DNA of 64,000 nt from Axinella damicornis (taxonomy: Eukaryota > Porifera > Demospongiae > Axinellida > Axinellidae). The notes under the pieces are model-generated. The model ran no database searches. It had not been told where the DNA came from and saw nothing but the letters and a program-made list of their open reading frames with translations. Shown here piece after piece: positions 30,050 through 41,511 of the stretch (positions are counted from its first letter, which is position 1; every line of letters starts with the position of its first letter). The DNA lies in the NCBI GenBank assembly GCA_963931865.1, contig OZ007508.1, forward strand, positions 7,664,956-7,728,955, read 5' to 3'. Made by a program: the position numbers and the translations under genes.

Positions 30050-30720
30050 CCGTTTTTTGCTGCAAGACTTTCGATTCTGTTCCGCACAGATTACTTTTAG
30101 AAAAACTGAACACATATGCATTGGATTCCCATGCACATCTTGTCATGGTTGCACAGCTACCTTGCCGAAAGAAAACAACATGTGGTTGTCAGAGGTGCTT
30201 CATCACCTACTTGGGAGTGCTCATTTCATCGGACTTGTCTTGGTCCAGGCACATTGACTCCATCTGTGCAAAAGGAAAGAGACTTATTGGCCTGTTATAC
30301 AGAAGGTTCTCCACTAATGTAAGCAGTGAAAGATTAATAGAAATGTACAAATATCAATATCTGATCTAGTGCACCCTCACCTCGAATATGCCGCCCCTGT
30401 GTGGGATCCCCACCTTCTCAAAGACATGAAATCTGTGGAGAACGTACAAAATATGGACTAAAGATGTGTTTAAAAAGGTGGGATCTAGGATACCAAGAGC
30501 TGCTCCATCTTGCTCAAATTCCTACACTTGAGAACAGGAGAATTTATTTAAAACTTTGTAAGATCATCCATGGTCTCTCTTCCCTTTCACACCCGATGTA
30601 TTTATGCCGCAACCTAGTAGACAAAACTATAATCTTCCATTTTTGTATCAACCTTTTGCACACACTAATGCCTAAATTCCAAGCATCATTTGTTCCAAGT
30701 ACTGTTTCCATATAGAATCA
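30050..30720 (+). pseudogene. Decayed LINE reverse-transcriptase fragment
   Basis: Pieces in different frames read FDSVPHRLLLEKLN, then WLHSYLAERKQHVVV, then TYLGVLISSDLSWSRHIDSI and GKRLIGLLYRRF, and finally RWDLGYQELLHLAQIPTLEN. They match the equivalent parts of the LINE at 15022-18785 in order, with frameshifts and an internal deletion that removes the GVPQGS and YADD motifs. Downstream GTTAGTTAGTTAG and AT-rich sequence to about 30890 may be its 3' end. Confidence 0.8.
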
Positions 30721-30910
30721 TCTACCCCCCGATGCACTTACTGCACTTTCACCTCACACATTTAAGTTAAATAATTATTGCACCTTTGTTCTTGTAGTTA
30801 GTTAGTTAGTTAGGGTACATACCTGTATTAGCCTAGAAGGCTATTATGTATCCTTTGCATTGGCATGAATTATTAATTATTATAGAAAAAAATCACTACG
30901 GAGAACAGCA

Positions 30911-30961
30911 AAATGGAGGTGAGCAACGCGAGGAGCCGGAGTTTTGACGCCATCGACATCA
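30911..30961 (+). repeat. Inverted partial copy of the sulfotransferase 5' region
   Basis: ATGGAGGTGAGCAACGCG and GCCGGAGTTTTGACGCCATC match the reverse complement of 32116-32170 with a few changes and one short gap. As plus-strand sequence it begins ATGGAGGTGAGC and runs to a GTATAAG donor-like site. Confidence 0.6.
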
Positions 30962-31599
30962 GGTATAAGTCTCTGTACACTGAAAAATGCTAATTTAAAA
31001 CAACCCAAGAGCGGTTAGTGCACTGCAGTTTCTATGAGTTCTTGTTGTTAACATCTTCGGGTCTAACCAAACACTGACCACAACGTACTATAGTCTGAAT
31101 GCACCCATCTATAAGGTTTGGCGGATGAGCCAGGCAGGCACGCGGGGTAGGGTATCCTCAAGGCCAGTTGAGATGAAGAGGAACATAACCTGTTGTGCAT
31201 TTAGTTTCTCAACCAGACTGTTCCCAACTGGTCTTGCTCTTTCTCAATCCCTACCCTTACTTCTTGCTTGGGGGGAATTGAGAGGCCCATGCCTCTCAAC
31301 CGGCCCAAATGGAGGAGACCTGCCTGACCCGGGATCACGTCAAGAACACCTTGACGGAGGAGAAGCCCTCGTCCGACCCAGACGCTATACCAATCCAATA
31401 CGCGTAGCAACCGGGCTGGGTGGGAGGGAGTTTCGCTCACAGCTGCCCATACAGCTGTGTCTTTGTCGCACAAATGGCGGGATACCACTGCGCATGCGTG
31501 CCTAGCCCATACCAACCCCTTTGGTGGGATGACCCCACCCACAACACTTATCCCCTCGATGTTAACCTGGTTTAACCAAGGTTAAACTTCATCTAAACT

Positions 31600-31995
31600 A
31601 CCCTTACATGTGGTAGCTGATGTGTAGGAGTTAAGGCCTCAACCTCAAGTATCATACCTAGAATTGATCATAGAAATTGATGTCACACAGCCTTAACTCC
31701 TACAATGTCATATGATGTGACATACATCTAAGACATACCAGAGTACATTGTTACTATGAATGAAATGTATACGTACTTCAAAAGTATCAATTCACTATGC
31801 GGTTAGTGCAGGTTCTATGAGTACTTGTTGCTAAACTCATTACATGTGGTAGCGATGTATGTAGGAGTTAAGGCCTCAATAACTCCCTCAAGTATCATAC
31901 CTAGAATTGAAAAATGATACTTTGAAGTATGTATCACACATGAAATTGAAGTCACACAGCCTTAACTCCTACATATGATGTGACATACATCATAT
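31600..31995. repeat. Two direct copies of a fold-back unit
   Basis: Copies at about 31605-31735 and 31843-31985 share GTAGGAGTTAAGGCCTCAA and CACACAGCCTTAACTCCTAC, which are inverted arms within each copy. The spacer between them shares TACTTCAAAAGTATCAATTC with 10615-10640. Non-coding, probably MITE-derived. Confidence 0.65.
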
Positions 31996-32074
31996 GTAGG
32001 AGCCATATTATGCATTCCTAGTGTTCCTAGTGTTACGCCAACTCCCACTTTGTCTACCATAGCGCGAAAAAGAA

Positions 32075-33052
32075 TTGCAGTTACACGTAAGTGACATGAT
32101 TCCAATTTCTATGGTGATGTCGATGGTGTCAAAACTCCGGCTACTCATGTGCACGTTACTCACCTCCATTGTGATGTTCTTCGTAGTCATGATCTCCTTG
32201 TCTTCCTTCTCCAAGAAACCAAATTTTATGAGTGGGGCAGAAGAGCAGTGGCGGTCCAATTCATATACACCATTTAATGAGTACGGAATATGGCATCGAC
32301 AGCAAGGAGAAGGACGTCGACGCTCCTCTGGAGAGCAGCACACCACGCGAGATTCTCCTATTTTCGTACATATAACGAAAACTGGTGGAACCAGTATTGA
32401 AACAGCGTTCGCCGCAGCTGGTGTGGAAGTGGGACGTAAGTATTTTTATAGCCTGCTACGACGAAAAGGCGGAAAAGAATGGTCGCTGAAACAGTTGGAT
32501 CCAAGAGCCGATCTCTCTGACCTTGGATATAACATTGGTGAACTGCGTTGTTTGGACGCGCCCTGGCACCAGCCGCCGCTCGACGATTTTGTTCCGCAGT
32601 CCTTTACAGTAGTGCGGAATCCATATGAACGGCTCATTAGTGAGTTTTGCTGGGAAGCTAAAAAGAACAATAGTAACTGTGATGGCTTTCGTGTCTGGGC
32701 ATATGATAGGCTGGGGGAAGTCTTGGCGTGGATGGAGAAAACAATGGGAGGTGTAAGAGTGACCGGTCTATATCCGTGTCGCTGCCACCTATTACCACAA
32801 ATGCTCTATGTTCCAAAGGTGGAGTGGATTTTCGAATATAGGAACTTTACCAGGAATGTTGAAGTCCTCACAGCCCAGAGGTATGGGCTCTGGATTCCAA
32901 TGCGACATATCCATCAAAACGTGCGTCCGTATTGCAATGCAAGGGTGAACATGACTTGCTACGAGTCGGAGCTGGCAAAACTTGTACAAGAATGGGAAGC
33001 TGGATCATTTGAGAATTTGGGTTATAACAGATCTTTCTGGATGGTGGGTTAA
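32075..33052 (+). CDS. Golgi-type membrane sulfotransferase (Sulfotransfer_2-like), intronless, 325 aa
   Basis: The product would transfer sulfate from PAPS to a glycan in the Golgi lumen. Topology is type II: a short basic N-terminus (KLRL) then one membrane segment at about 23-45 (LLMCTLLTSIVMFFVVMISL), followed by a stem rich in polar residues. IFVHITKTGGTSIE (K102-TGGTS) is the 5'-phosphosulfate loop with its catalytic-type lysine, and VVRNPYERLISEF (179-191) is the 3'-phosphate-binding motif. Several cysteines (CDGFRVW, CRCH, CNARVNMTC) fit a secreted fold. Three Met codons at 32075, 32096 and 32111 are possible starts; the one at 32096 or 32111 would give a usual-length cytoplasmic tail. 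The acceptor substrate cannot be told. The uninterrupted frame suggests a single-exon gene or retrocopy. Confidence 0.85.
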   Translation: MQLHVSDMIPISMVMSMVSKLRLLMCTLLTSIVMFFVVMISLSSFSKKPNFMSGAEEQWRSNSYTPFNEYGIWHRQQGEGRRRSSGEQHTTRDSPIFVHITKTGGTSIETAFAAAGVEVGRKYFYSLLRRKGGKEWSLKQLDPRADLSDLGYNIGELRCLDAPWHQPPLDDFVPQSFTVVRNPYERLISEFCWEAKKNNSNCDGFRVWAYDRLGEVLAWMEKTMGGVRVTGLYPCRCHLLPQMLYVPKVEWIFEYRNFTRNVEVLTAQRYGLWIPMRHIHQNVRPYCNARVNMTCYESELAKLVQEWEAGSFENLGYNRSFWMVG

Positions 33053-33209
33053 TTGACACAGCAGTCTGCAAGTTCTAGAAAGAAAAAATGACTAACTACC
33101 AAGGGAAAACGTAACATTAATAGGCAGTCATAACTGGACCAGTTTACATCAACATGCCGTGGAGAATGAATCAATGCATTGTTTTTGTACATGCATACTT
33201 TGTACATGA

Positions 33210-33247
33210 CCCCCCCCCCCCCCTCCCCCCCCCCCCCCCCCCCCCCC
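33210..33247. repeat. Poly(C) tract, 38 bp with one T
   Basis: The run is C13-14, T, C23, a length rarely tolerated. It is flanked by a 24-bp direct repeat (ATTAATAGGCAGTCATAAC core) at 33116-33139 and 33305-33328. Its length is prone to assembly error. Confidence 0.9.
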
Positions 33248-34085
33248 ATATAATACGGTATCCCGCAGAATAGCGCATGGCGCGCAACAGTCAATTTCTT
33301 TGGACATTAATAGGCAGTCATAACAGGACCAAAAATGCAAATACATAGAATTACTTTAAGGTAGGAAGCATGACATCGGCGAAAACGCGTAATTTGCTCA
33401 TGAATAATTAATGAGATAACGTCACTCGAATTTAGTAGAGGGCCTTAAAATTGAGTTTTAGGGCATTTTCAAGCAGAGGGAGCAGTTTGATGCGAACTAT
33501 TGCTGAAACTTGTGTACGCTTTGATGCTGCCCATTTATCCATCAACTTAGTTTCGGAGATCGTTGTACCCATGTTTACTACCTTATTAAGGTACCAGATA
33601 CCCTTTATCGTTTGGATACCTTTAACGTCGGGGCCCCGACGGTTAAAGGTATGGGACTCACTTCTTTCACTCGATCCGAAGTACGGAAGTAATTATAGTC
33701 ATGTGACTTCCTGCCTTGAACTTACGATGAATTTCGCAGAGAAGACCAAACAGTGCTAGCTGAACTATTTATCTTGAGTAGCTACAGTTGTGTTCGGTCA
33801 GCTGCTGGCATCAGGCTAGGATGTCCTGATATGAAGAATGACGATGACTGGAAGAAGGCATTAATCACGGTCCTGGCTACATCCTCTGCACAGAGATTGA
33901 TCATCGCTACATGCAACACAGGTCATTGATGAGAACTTGGAACAGAAGCACAAGAATTGAGCCATTAGGAACCCCCTTGTCTCCATATCTCATCTTGGCA
34001 TTCTGCATATCTTTCAGGAACATTACTAGTTCATCCCTCAGTTCCCCATAGGCTTCCAGCTTAGCTGGGATTAAGGACGTCCCCC

Positions 34086-34169
34086 TAGATTCATTCCCAG
34101 GCCTTCTCACCCCAGCGTTTGTCGCTTGCAGTACTAATGCAGGGGTGAGAAGTCTTGGGAACGAGGCTA
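34086..34169. mobile_element. TAGCCTCG-family fold-back MITE
   Basis: TAGATTCATTCCCAGGCC at the left pairs with TTGGGAACGAGGCTA at the right; the inner arm CTTCTCACCCC pairs with GGGGTGAGAAG. It lies inside the spacer of the long inverted repeat. A half copy ends at 35019. Confidence 0.65.
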
Positions 34170-34559
34170 CTGTCTGGGGTATACCTCTGCCCAGAAGTGT
34201 CTTGAAAGTTGGAATGCTGCCATGGGTGTTGATGAGGGAAAGTAGGTGTGTGAAGTGAGAACTCAACAGCAGTAGACTGTCGCTGAGGAAGTCACAGTAC
34301 TTTAGTTGCAATGCTTGTAAAGGACTACACCGAATAATAATTTCCACTAACAGCAGCAGCACCCTCCACATGACCTACAAGAACTGGTTAGGCAGCCACC
34401 TTGATTGAGACATTCGTCGCGAAGCGCGAAAAAATTTTTTTCACGGTCGTTTTTCAGTTCCAGGATGGGCTCTCGTAGCACCTTCACCACTCTGCACTGC
34501 ACTGCCGCTGCTTTCTGCTTTCTGGTTTCCCTGCAATCCATGACCGCGTCTCAGCTAGC

Positions 34560-34782
34560 ACGTGGCGATCGAATTATGTACTTCTATATACTAAACATAG
34601 TGGTATAATAAGTAAAAATCTATATAACATGTATAAAGCTAGATGTAGGCTCTTAAATATTTAATCGGTTTGTAAATTGTTACCAATCTTTGTACTAGTC
34701 AAGTGACTCATAGGCCTAATCAGGCCGGGCATTTTGTAATGCGTGTCACTCAAATAAAATATTTCATTCATTCATTCATATA
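34560..34782 (+). repeat. Probable LINE 3' end with ATTC tail
   Basis: AT-rich sequence leads to GGCCTAATCAGGCCGGGC, a small hairpin, then AATAAAATATTTCATTCATTCATTCA. An ATTC-type tail after such a hairpin is usual for L2/CR1-like 3' ends. No coding part is attached. Confidence 0.4.
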
Positions 34783-35839
34783 TAGAGCGCATTGTTACGC
34801 TGCACTGAGGCTCGGAGAAATTATGTGAGATGCTGTACTTGCAGCGCTAGTGTTATCGCCAGCAACAGAAAGGTCAGAAGTACTGCAACAAGAACAGCTA
34901 AAACAGTCTCAGTGTGTGGGCCTCAGTTCGAATTCTCGGTCTGGTCCCAGGGGGGGTTTCCTGAAACCCCTGAAACCCCCCCTGCCTACGCCCCTGGCGT
35001 GGGACTGGGAACGAGGCTAGGCTGGAGTAGTTCCATGCGGAGCAACCCATAGCTGGGATCTCCCTACACAGGAGCTCGAGGTGCAACATTTATTTTACAA
35101 CAAATATTTCGGAACCCCCCAACCCCAAGAGCAGTATTAGGTGGTCTTACTTCGAAGCATTCAGACACCTGGTCCAGAATTGGGCACTTTCTGAGCAGTA
35201 ATAGTATTGCTATGATGAGAATGTACATCTACAAACAGAAAATTATTGATCTCAGAATTTTAGTGTGAATTTGTACTATTCCAGCATGGGTGTGCAAACT
35301 GGTCCAGCTCAAACACACCAATATTAAACTGAGAGAATGACAAGTTAGATTCTATGAGGTAGACTTCAATTTATATACAAGGAACGAACTAGTAATGCTC
35401 CTGAAAGACATGCAGCATGCCAACATGGTATATGGAGACAAGGGAGTTCCTAAGGGCTCAATTCTTGTGTCCAAGTTCTCATCACTGACCTGTGTTGCAT
35501 TGTAGCGATGCTCAATCTCTGTGCAGAGGATGTAGCCAGGACCGTGATCAATGCCTTCCTCCAGTCATCGTCATTCTTCATATCAGGACATCCTAGCCTG
35601 ATGCCTGCAGCTGACCGAACACAATTGTTAACTGTATCTTCTCAAGATAAATAGTTCAGCTAGCACTGTTTGGTCTTCTCTGCAAAATTTATCGTAAGTT
35701 CAAGGCAGGAAGTCACATGTCATACTATAATTACTTCTAATTACTTCCGTACTTCAGATTGAGTGAGAGAAGTGAGTCCCTTAAAGGTATCCTAACGGAA
35801 AAGGATATCGGCTATACCTTAAGGTTACGGGATCCCTGT

Positions 35840-38090
35840 GCGCGGATACGCGCACCATACCCAGTTTTAAAAAAGAACTTTTTTGAGGAGAGGAGGCAAT
35901 TCAAAAAGATCACAAGAAGGAAGAAACGTGAAAATACTGACACTCTAAATGCCATGCTCTCAGTATTGAGTAGAACCAACAGCAAGGAGTTTTGGAGGAG
36001 AATAAACCAAAAAAGATGCAAAAGGAGAGCAGATTTAACACGTCTAATTCCTAGTTCTGAATGGTATGAGCATTTTAAGAGTTTACATGAAGTACAGCAG
36101 ACAGCGGAGGACAACAATCCCTTACCAGAGGTGCTTGTAAACAGTCTAGACTGTCCTATATCTTAGGAGGAAGTAGTAGAAGCAATTTGTCATCTGAAAT
36201 TTGGTAAGGCACCAGGTCTGGTTGGTATGGTGATTGAGATATACAAATCTCTGCCCCTACAATGCTTGACAGTGCTGGTGGAACTGTGGAATAAGTGTCT
36301 AGATCATGCATGGCAGCATCCCACTCCAATGGTGCAAGGGGGCAATTGTTCCAGTGCCTAAGTAGGGAGATCACAGAGATGCAAATAACTACAGGGGAAT
36401 AACATTATTGCCTGTAATGTCAAAGATTCTCTTCACTGTACTAGCGACAAGGATCAGCACATGGGCTGAGGATTTAGGAATTCTCCCAGAAGAACAATTT
36501 GGCTTTCGAGCTGGAAGGCGAACAACAGATGCAATGTTCATCATGAATACTCTGATGGAAAACTATAAGGGTAAAAAGAGGAAGTTATATTGTTGCTTTG
36601 TAGACTTCCAAAAGGCATTTGATTCAGTGGCTCACAATCTATTGTGGAAGAAACTGCACTCCCTAGGAATGAGTACTAAAGTACTGCTCTTCCTTAGAGA
36701 TGCATACTCGAAAGCAGATGCACGGGTGCTGCTAAGTCATGGAACTACGGAGGCCTTCACATGTAATAAAGGAGTTAGACAAGGCTGCCCCCTAAGCCCA
36801 ATCCTGTTTACGTTATACACAGCTGATTTGATGAGAGAATTGCACCAGCAGGACCATGGTCCAAGGCTTGAAAGCAGACAGGTACCAGGATTAATGTTTG
36901 CAGACGACCTGGCTCTACTGGCCGATACCCCAGAGAAACTACAGTCTGCACTGAATGTGCTCCACATGTAGTGTGAGAAATGGGAACTTACAGTTAACAT
37001 GAAGAAAACAAAGATTCTAGTATTTGGACAAGTAGGGAAAACATCTGCGACCTGGTACTACAATGACAACCCTCTAGAACAGGTTACATCATATCGGTAC
37101 TTGGGAATCATCTTCCACCAGAATGGAATGTTCAATGAAGCTACTGAGGCGTTGAGCAAGAGTGCATTGAAAGTTATGAATATGAAATTTGTTATGTCTA
37201 GGGAATGTGGAGGGTTTTCATGTGACACTCTACGCTCACTGTTTACTGCACTGGTGCAACCGGTATTGGAATATGGAAGTGAAATCAGGGGTCTGAGAGA
37301 ATTCCTTATAATGGAAAGGACAGTGCTCAAATATTGTAAGAAAATGCTGGGGCTGCCTTTCACGGCAACAAACAATGCAGTGTATGGAGAGACTGGACGA
37401 CTCCCACTCTGGATTAGAACACAGTATCGTGTCATGAAGTTCTGGAATAGATTGCATGGAGAAGTGCCTAGCTTGGTAAAGGAAGCCCTAACAGTATCCA
37501 AGCAATTGCAAACATCCTGGGCCAGTGGTGTACGGCGTCTGCTACAGACCTATGGGGTTGTGGACATAGGGAGCTCTCTGCACCTTATCCAAAAGAAAAT
37601 GGAAGATACATTTGTGTGTAGCTAAATGGTATGCCGATCTTTGGAACGATGAAAGGACAGTTGGGGGAAACAAGCTACGCACCTATCGAACATTCAAAAG
37701 CAATTTTGGATGGGAGGATTACTTGTCTGTGGTGACAAATAGAAGACATCGAATTGCTATGTGTAGACTGAGAGTGAGCTGCCACAACCTAAGGATAGAA
37801 ACTGGGAGATATAAAAGACCTCAAATTCCAGCAGACCAACGAATATGTCTATACTGTAACAGTGGAATGGTGGACGACGAGAAACATTTTATAACAGGCT
37901 GCAGGATCGCACAGGGATACAGAGATATTTTATACAAAGCTGCTTCAAAAGACAACCCTGCTTTTCTAGAATTATCAGAAGAAGACAAGATGTTATTTAT
38001 TTTCACCACCACCAACACCAACATTATTAGGAAGCTAGCTTGGTTTATATCAGAATGCTTTTCGTGCAGAATGTGTTTTACCGGCATATA
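35840..38090 (+). pseudogene. Degenerate LINE ORF2 with FADD reverse transcriptase and C-terminal zinc knuckle
   Basis: Four frames in order cover one protein. At 35840-36166 there is a basic linker after the endonuclease. At 36408-36971 there is the RT core with FGFRAGRRTTDAMF, CCFVDFQKAFDSV, GVRQGCPLSPILF and MFADDLALLAD. At 36999-37625 are the thumb and connection. At 37612-38090 is RICLYCNSGMVDDEKHFITG, a C-C-H-C zinc knuckle (zf-RVT type). Stops at 36166, 36360 and 36971 and a frame change at 37612 break it. FADD and the terminal knuckle separate it from the YADD LINE at 15-18.8 kb. The endonuclease is missing on the 5' side, where the long inverted repeat begins. Confidence 0.85.
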
Positions 38091-38580
38091 AATCCTTCTT
38101 TTTTGTCATTTAGTCCTTATACTTGTCTGTCATTTTCTATATGTAGCTACTGACTGATGGGCCACCTTGGGCCTCTACAAGTCATTAAAATTCATCATAT
38201 TCTTGCTATTTCATTTTTTTTGTTTTTGTTAAGGGTCGTTCTTTCAACGACTGTTCAGCCTACACAGGGAAAAAATGCCGATTACAATGATTGTCATTTT
38301 ACTTTGATTTTCACTGTTTTACGAGGGGCAACCGGACTCCTGGTAGCCGCGGGTAAACGGTAGCTCAAGCTAAGTGTGACAGTTCGTTCCAATTATCACA
38401 CATCACGTGAGTACCATGGTAGATATATATACGGAAAATCAGAAATTATATAGAGTGCTATCAAGTCTCAAGTACCATTTATAGCCGCGTTGCAACCCCG
38501 CCGTAGCGCGAGCGCAAGCTGCAATTCGTTCCAATTAACGCACATGCACCGTGGCAACCACGCTCAGTCGATCGCGAGTA

Positions 38581-38637
38581 ATGGCGACCAAAAGGAAGAC
38601 AAGACATTATTACAACACTCACAACTTAGCCAGCACG
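38581..38637 (+). CDS. Candidate first coding exon, 19 codons
   Basis: ATGGCGACC in a favourable start context opens MATKRKTRHYYNTHNLAST and ends at a strong donor, ACG|GTGAGT, at 38638. No second exon could be identified downstream, where sequence turns into repeats. Upstream 38380-38560 holds two diverged copies of TTCGTTCCAATTA.CACA. Confidence 0.3.
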
Positions 38638-38884
38638 GTGAGTTTCGGCATGTAAGCGTCAGTGAACGACAGCGATTACGGCCGTGTGGTCAGAATCGTC
38701 GTGTGCCTTTCCTAAGAACGGTACTGCCACCGGAAGTCGAACAGAGCGCTCGAGCAATGGCGGCCAACGGCGAGACAAAAGCGTTCATATCTCTACCATA
38801 GACCATGAACCTGGATGGGGTGAGCCCTGTCAATTAGGTCCATTAGGGGTAACCCCATTCGTTTAGTTCAACCCCATTCGTTTA

Positions 38885-39060
38885 GTTCATTGGCGTAAAA
38901 TTCTCCCTTTATGTATACGTGATATTGTATAGTGGTCACACCACTTCACAAGGGGATTTTACGCCAATGGGCGTAAAATTTTCCCTTTATGCACTAAGGC
39001 ATGAATGGCGTAAAATTTTCCCTTTATGCACGAAGGCAATAATTGCCATTTTACGCCAAT
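38885..39060. repeat. Short repeats of GGCGTAAAATTTTCCCTTTA in both orientations
   Basis: Three direct copies and two inverted ends (ATTTTACGCCAAT) form a compound fold-back structure. Probably two or three small MITEs of one family side by side. Confidence 0.65.
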
Positions 39061-39660
39061 GTATGTACGACCAGTAGCTTCGCTCGCTTCGCTCGCTTCG
39101 CTCGCTCAGCTACTTCCCCCTCGTTCGCCTACCGTGAGAAATCCGGCGCCGGACTGGCCCGACAGCTCTCTGTGCAGGGCTGCTGCTCCTCGATTGCGCC
39201 CGCTTCAGCTGCTGCTGCATGCTCGCCGCTTGCGTCCGCTTCAGCTGCTGCTCCCGATCGCGTCCGTTTCGGCTGCTGCTCCCCGATTGCGTCTTTCGCT
39301 CGCTCAGCTACTTCCCCTACCGTGAGTAATCCGGCGCCGGACAGCTCTCTGCATGTGCAGAGCTGCTACTCCCCGATTGCGCACGCTTCAGCTGCTGCTG
39401 CATGCTCGCCGTTTGCGTCCGCTTCAGCTGCTGCTGCATGCTCGCCGTTTGCGTCCGCTTCAGCTGCTTCTCCCGATCGCGTCCGCTTCGGCTGCTGATT
39501 GCGCCGCTTCGACTGCTGCTCCCCGCATCCGCCAGCAGGATTCCAGCCCAATGTTCTCGAACAGTCTTCGCGGAGTTCGAGGTTCAGTAAATGAATTAAA
39601 GTACGAAGGTCGGCCGTCACTATAGTCTAGTCCCGCCCCACGAACATCCCACTTCCGTCA
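39061..39660. repeat. CAGCTG-rich repeat block 1
   Basis: It starts with a GCTCGCTTCGCTCGCTTC run and CTACTTCCCCCTCGTTCGCC, passes AATCCGGCGCCGGAC, and then repeats a 28-33 bp unit of the type GATTGCGTCCGCTTCAGCTG plus CTGCTCCCC. It ends with ACTATAGTCTAGTCCCGCCC and CACTCACAGACACAC. All frames read as Ser/Ala/Leu/Arg-rich peptides caused by the unit; I do not call a gene. Confidence 0.8.
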
Positions 39661-39689
39661 CTCACAGACACACGTTAAAATCTTAATGT

Positions 39690-40165
39690 ACAAGTAGCTG
39701 AGCTCGCTTCGCTCGCTCAGCTACTTCCCCCTTGTTCGCCTACCGTGCGTAATCCGGCGCCGGACAGCTCTCTGAAGAGCTGCTTCTCCCCGATTGCGTC
39801 CGCTTCAGCTGCTGCTCGCCGCTTGCGTCCGCTTCAGCTGCTGCTCCCAGGCCCGATTGCGGCATCCGCTTCCACTGCTGCTCCCCGTTTGCCTCCACCT
39901 CGCGTCCAGCTGCTGCTCCCCGATTGCGCCCGCTTCAGCTGCTGCTCCCGATCGCGTCCGCTTCGACTGCTGCTCCCCGACTGCGTCCGCTTCAACTGCT
40001 GCTCGCCCGATTGCGTCCGCTTCGACTGCTGCTCCCCGATTGTATACTGGGACCAGAGTTCGAGGTTCAGTAAATAAATTAAAGTACGAAGGTCGCGCGT
40101 CACTATAGTCTAGTCCCGCCCCACGAACATCCCACTTCCGTCACTCACAGACACACACACAGACA
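39690..40165. repeat. CAGCTG-rich repeat block 2
   Basis: Same architecture as the block at 39061: GTAGCTGAGCTCGCTTCGCT head, AATCCGGCGCCGGACAGC, an array of GATTGCGTCCGCTTCAGCTG units, and the same tail from AGTTCGAGGTTCAGTAAAT to CACTCACAGACACAC. The pair is a direct duplication of a mobile or satellite unit with changed copy number. Confidence 0.8.
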
Positions 40166-41511
40166 CGTAAAATCTTAATGTGTTGATTGATACACCACTC
40201 CCTTATGTTACAATGCTACATGTTACAATGTATGCACTGTACAATGCTACATGTTACAATGTATACGTAGCTAATCTATCGGAAAACAAAATTTTACATT
40301 TGTTATGGTCAAACAAGTCACTAGTTATACACTTTATGGGATGGGGGGCAACATTCAGCTCCACTTCCCAAGAAGCAAATCAAGATGAGATAGATGGACA
40401 GCAATGATTTTGATTTGTACTGGTTGAGCATGCTCCTTCCTGAATTGCATGTTTGGTTGATCCGATGGAGTGTGTAGGCCAGTACTATAATACACAATCA
40501 TATTAGACATACAGGATGCACCAGAAACTCGATCACAATTTAATAGTACATCAGAGAAGTTGTATAGTAACAGCACTTATTGTGCTCTGTCAACCTGCAC
40601 CGTTACTTCTTACTCTGAGTCAGTCAGCTGCAGGCTGAAATAAAATTATAGTCACATTTGAATTTAAAATTTAACCCATAGAACAACACCATATAGATGC
40701 TGAAGTTTCAATGGCAATAGCCTCAAGCTATACAGTGCACTGATCAAAGAGTGGATTTTGTTTTAGAGTTTAAAACCACTTTGTCATACTCACATACGAG
40801 AAAGAGGAAGTGCTTAAAGTTGCAATTGGACAGATTATCTTTGATTCATTATAGCAGCCAAGACCATACAAGCACAAGACAGATTTTTTCACAAACGTGG
40901 ATGGATTTGGAGCACATTATAATAATTAACTTTGGCAAATGTTACTGCCATGGGCTCTATCTTAGTCAGCTGCATGCATACCAGTACCCACTCCAAGTGC
41001 TGCATGCAGCAGAAAGGCAAACTTGCATTTGCTATAATTATAAAGCCTGTTGTATAATTATTATAATAGCAGAACATACCCAGTAACATTAAGTGCAGTG
41101 GTAGCTAGTGGTTACCTTTATTCCTCAACAAGTGCTTGTTGTTTGAAATATAAAAATTAAAAAAAACACACATGCATGCACACAAAGAACAATTGGCATA
41201 CCACACTATGAGAATGCCCTTTAGCCTCTCACTCTGCAACATTGCTTCTTTTCTTCTTTTCCTCTGCCTCGTTCCTCTCCTTTGCCTCAAGCCTGAGGCA
41301 ACTACGGCTATTATGACCTTGCCCTATGGTGATTACAAAGCTGCTTACTTTATACCTTGGTGGACAGTATTAGGAGTATGATTTGCCCATGCAGCTACCA
41401 AAATTCACTCATATGTTTTTGATCTCTCAGGATTGTTCATTCACTTCACAAGGCCAACAGCAAGATATTGGATCGGTCATTTGATGCTAAAGAGGTAGGC
41501 CTTGGCCTATA
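40166..41511. other. Intergenic stretch
   Basis: A short duplication of CAATGCTACATGTTACAATG occurs at 40212-40262. A hydrophobic frame at 41200-41290 (CNIASFLLFLCLVPLLCL) is isolated, with no start or splice context that convinces. Nothing else is recognised. Confidence 0.4.

Larger units (their letters stand above)
33653..35780. repeat. Long inverted repeat: arms of about 380-395 bp, spacer of about 1.35 kb
   Basis: The left arm 33653-34032 and right arm 35385-35780 are reverse complements with scattered substitutions, starting GGGACTCACTTCT and ending AGAAGTGAGTCCC. The left arm read on the minus strand contains GVPNGSILVLLFQVLINDL, a decayed reverse-transcriptase motif (GVPQGSxLGPLLF). 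So the arm includes an old LINE piece. The spacer holds a MITE and a LINE 3' end. Confidence 0.7.

Noticed and set aside
31125..31542. Overlapping frames of 113-126 codons on both strands near the sulfotransferase
   Set aside because: No domain, signal or splice context. Both strands are open because of local GC content.
39043..40108. Several Ala/Ser/Leu-rich frames of about 100-150 codons
   Set aside because: They track the CAGCTG-rich repeat unit in all frames and both strands.
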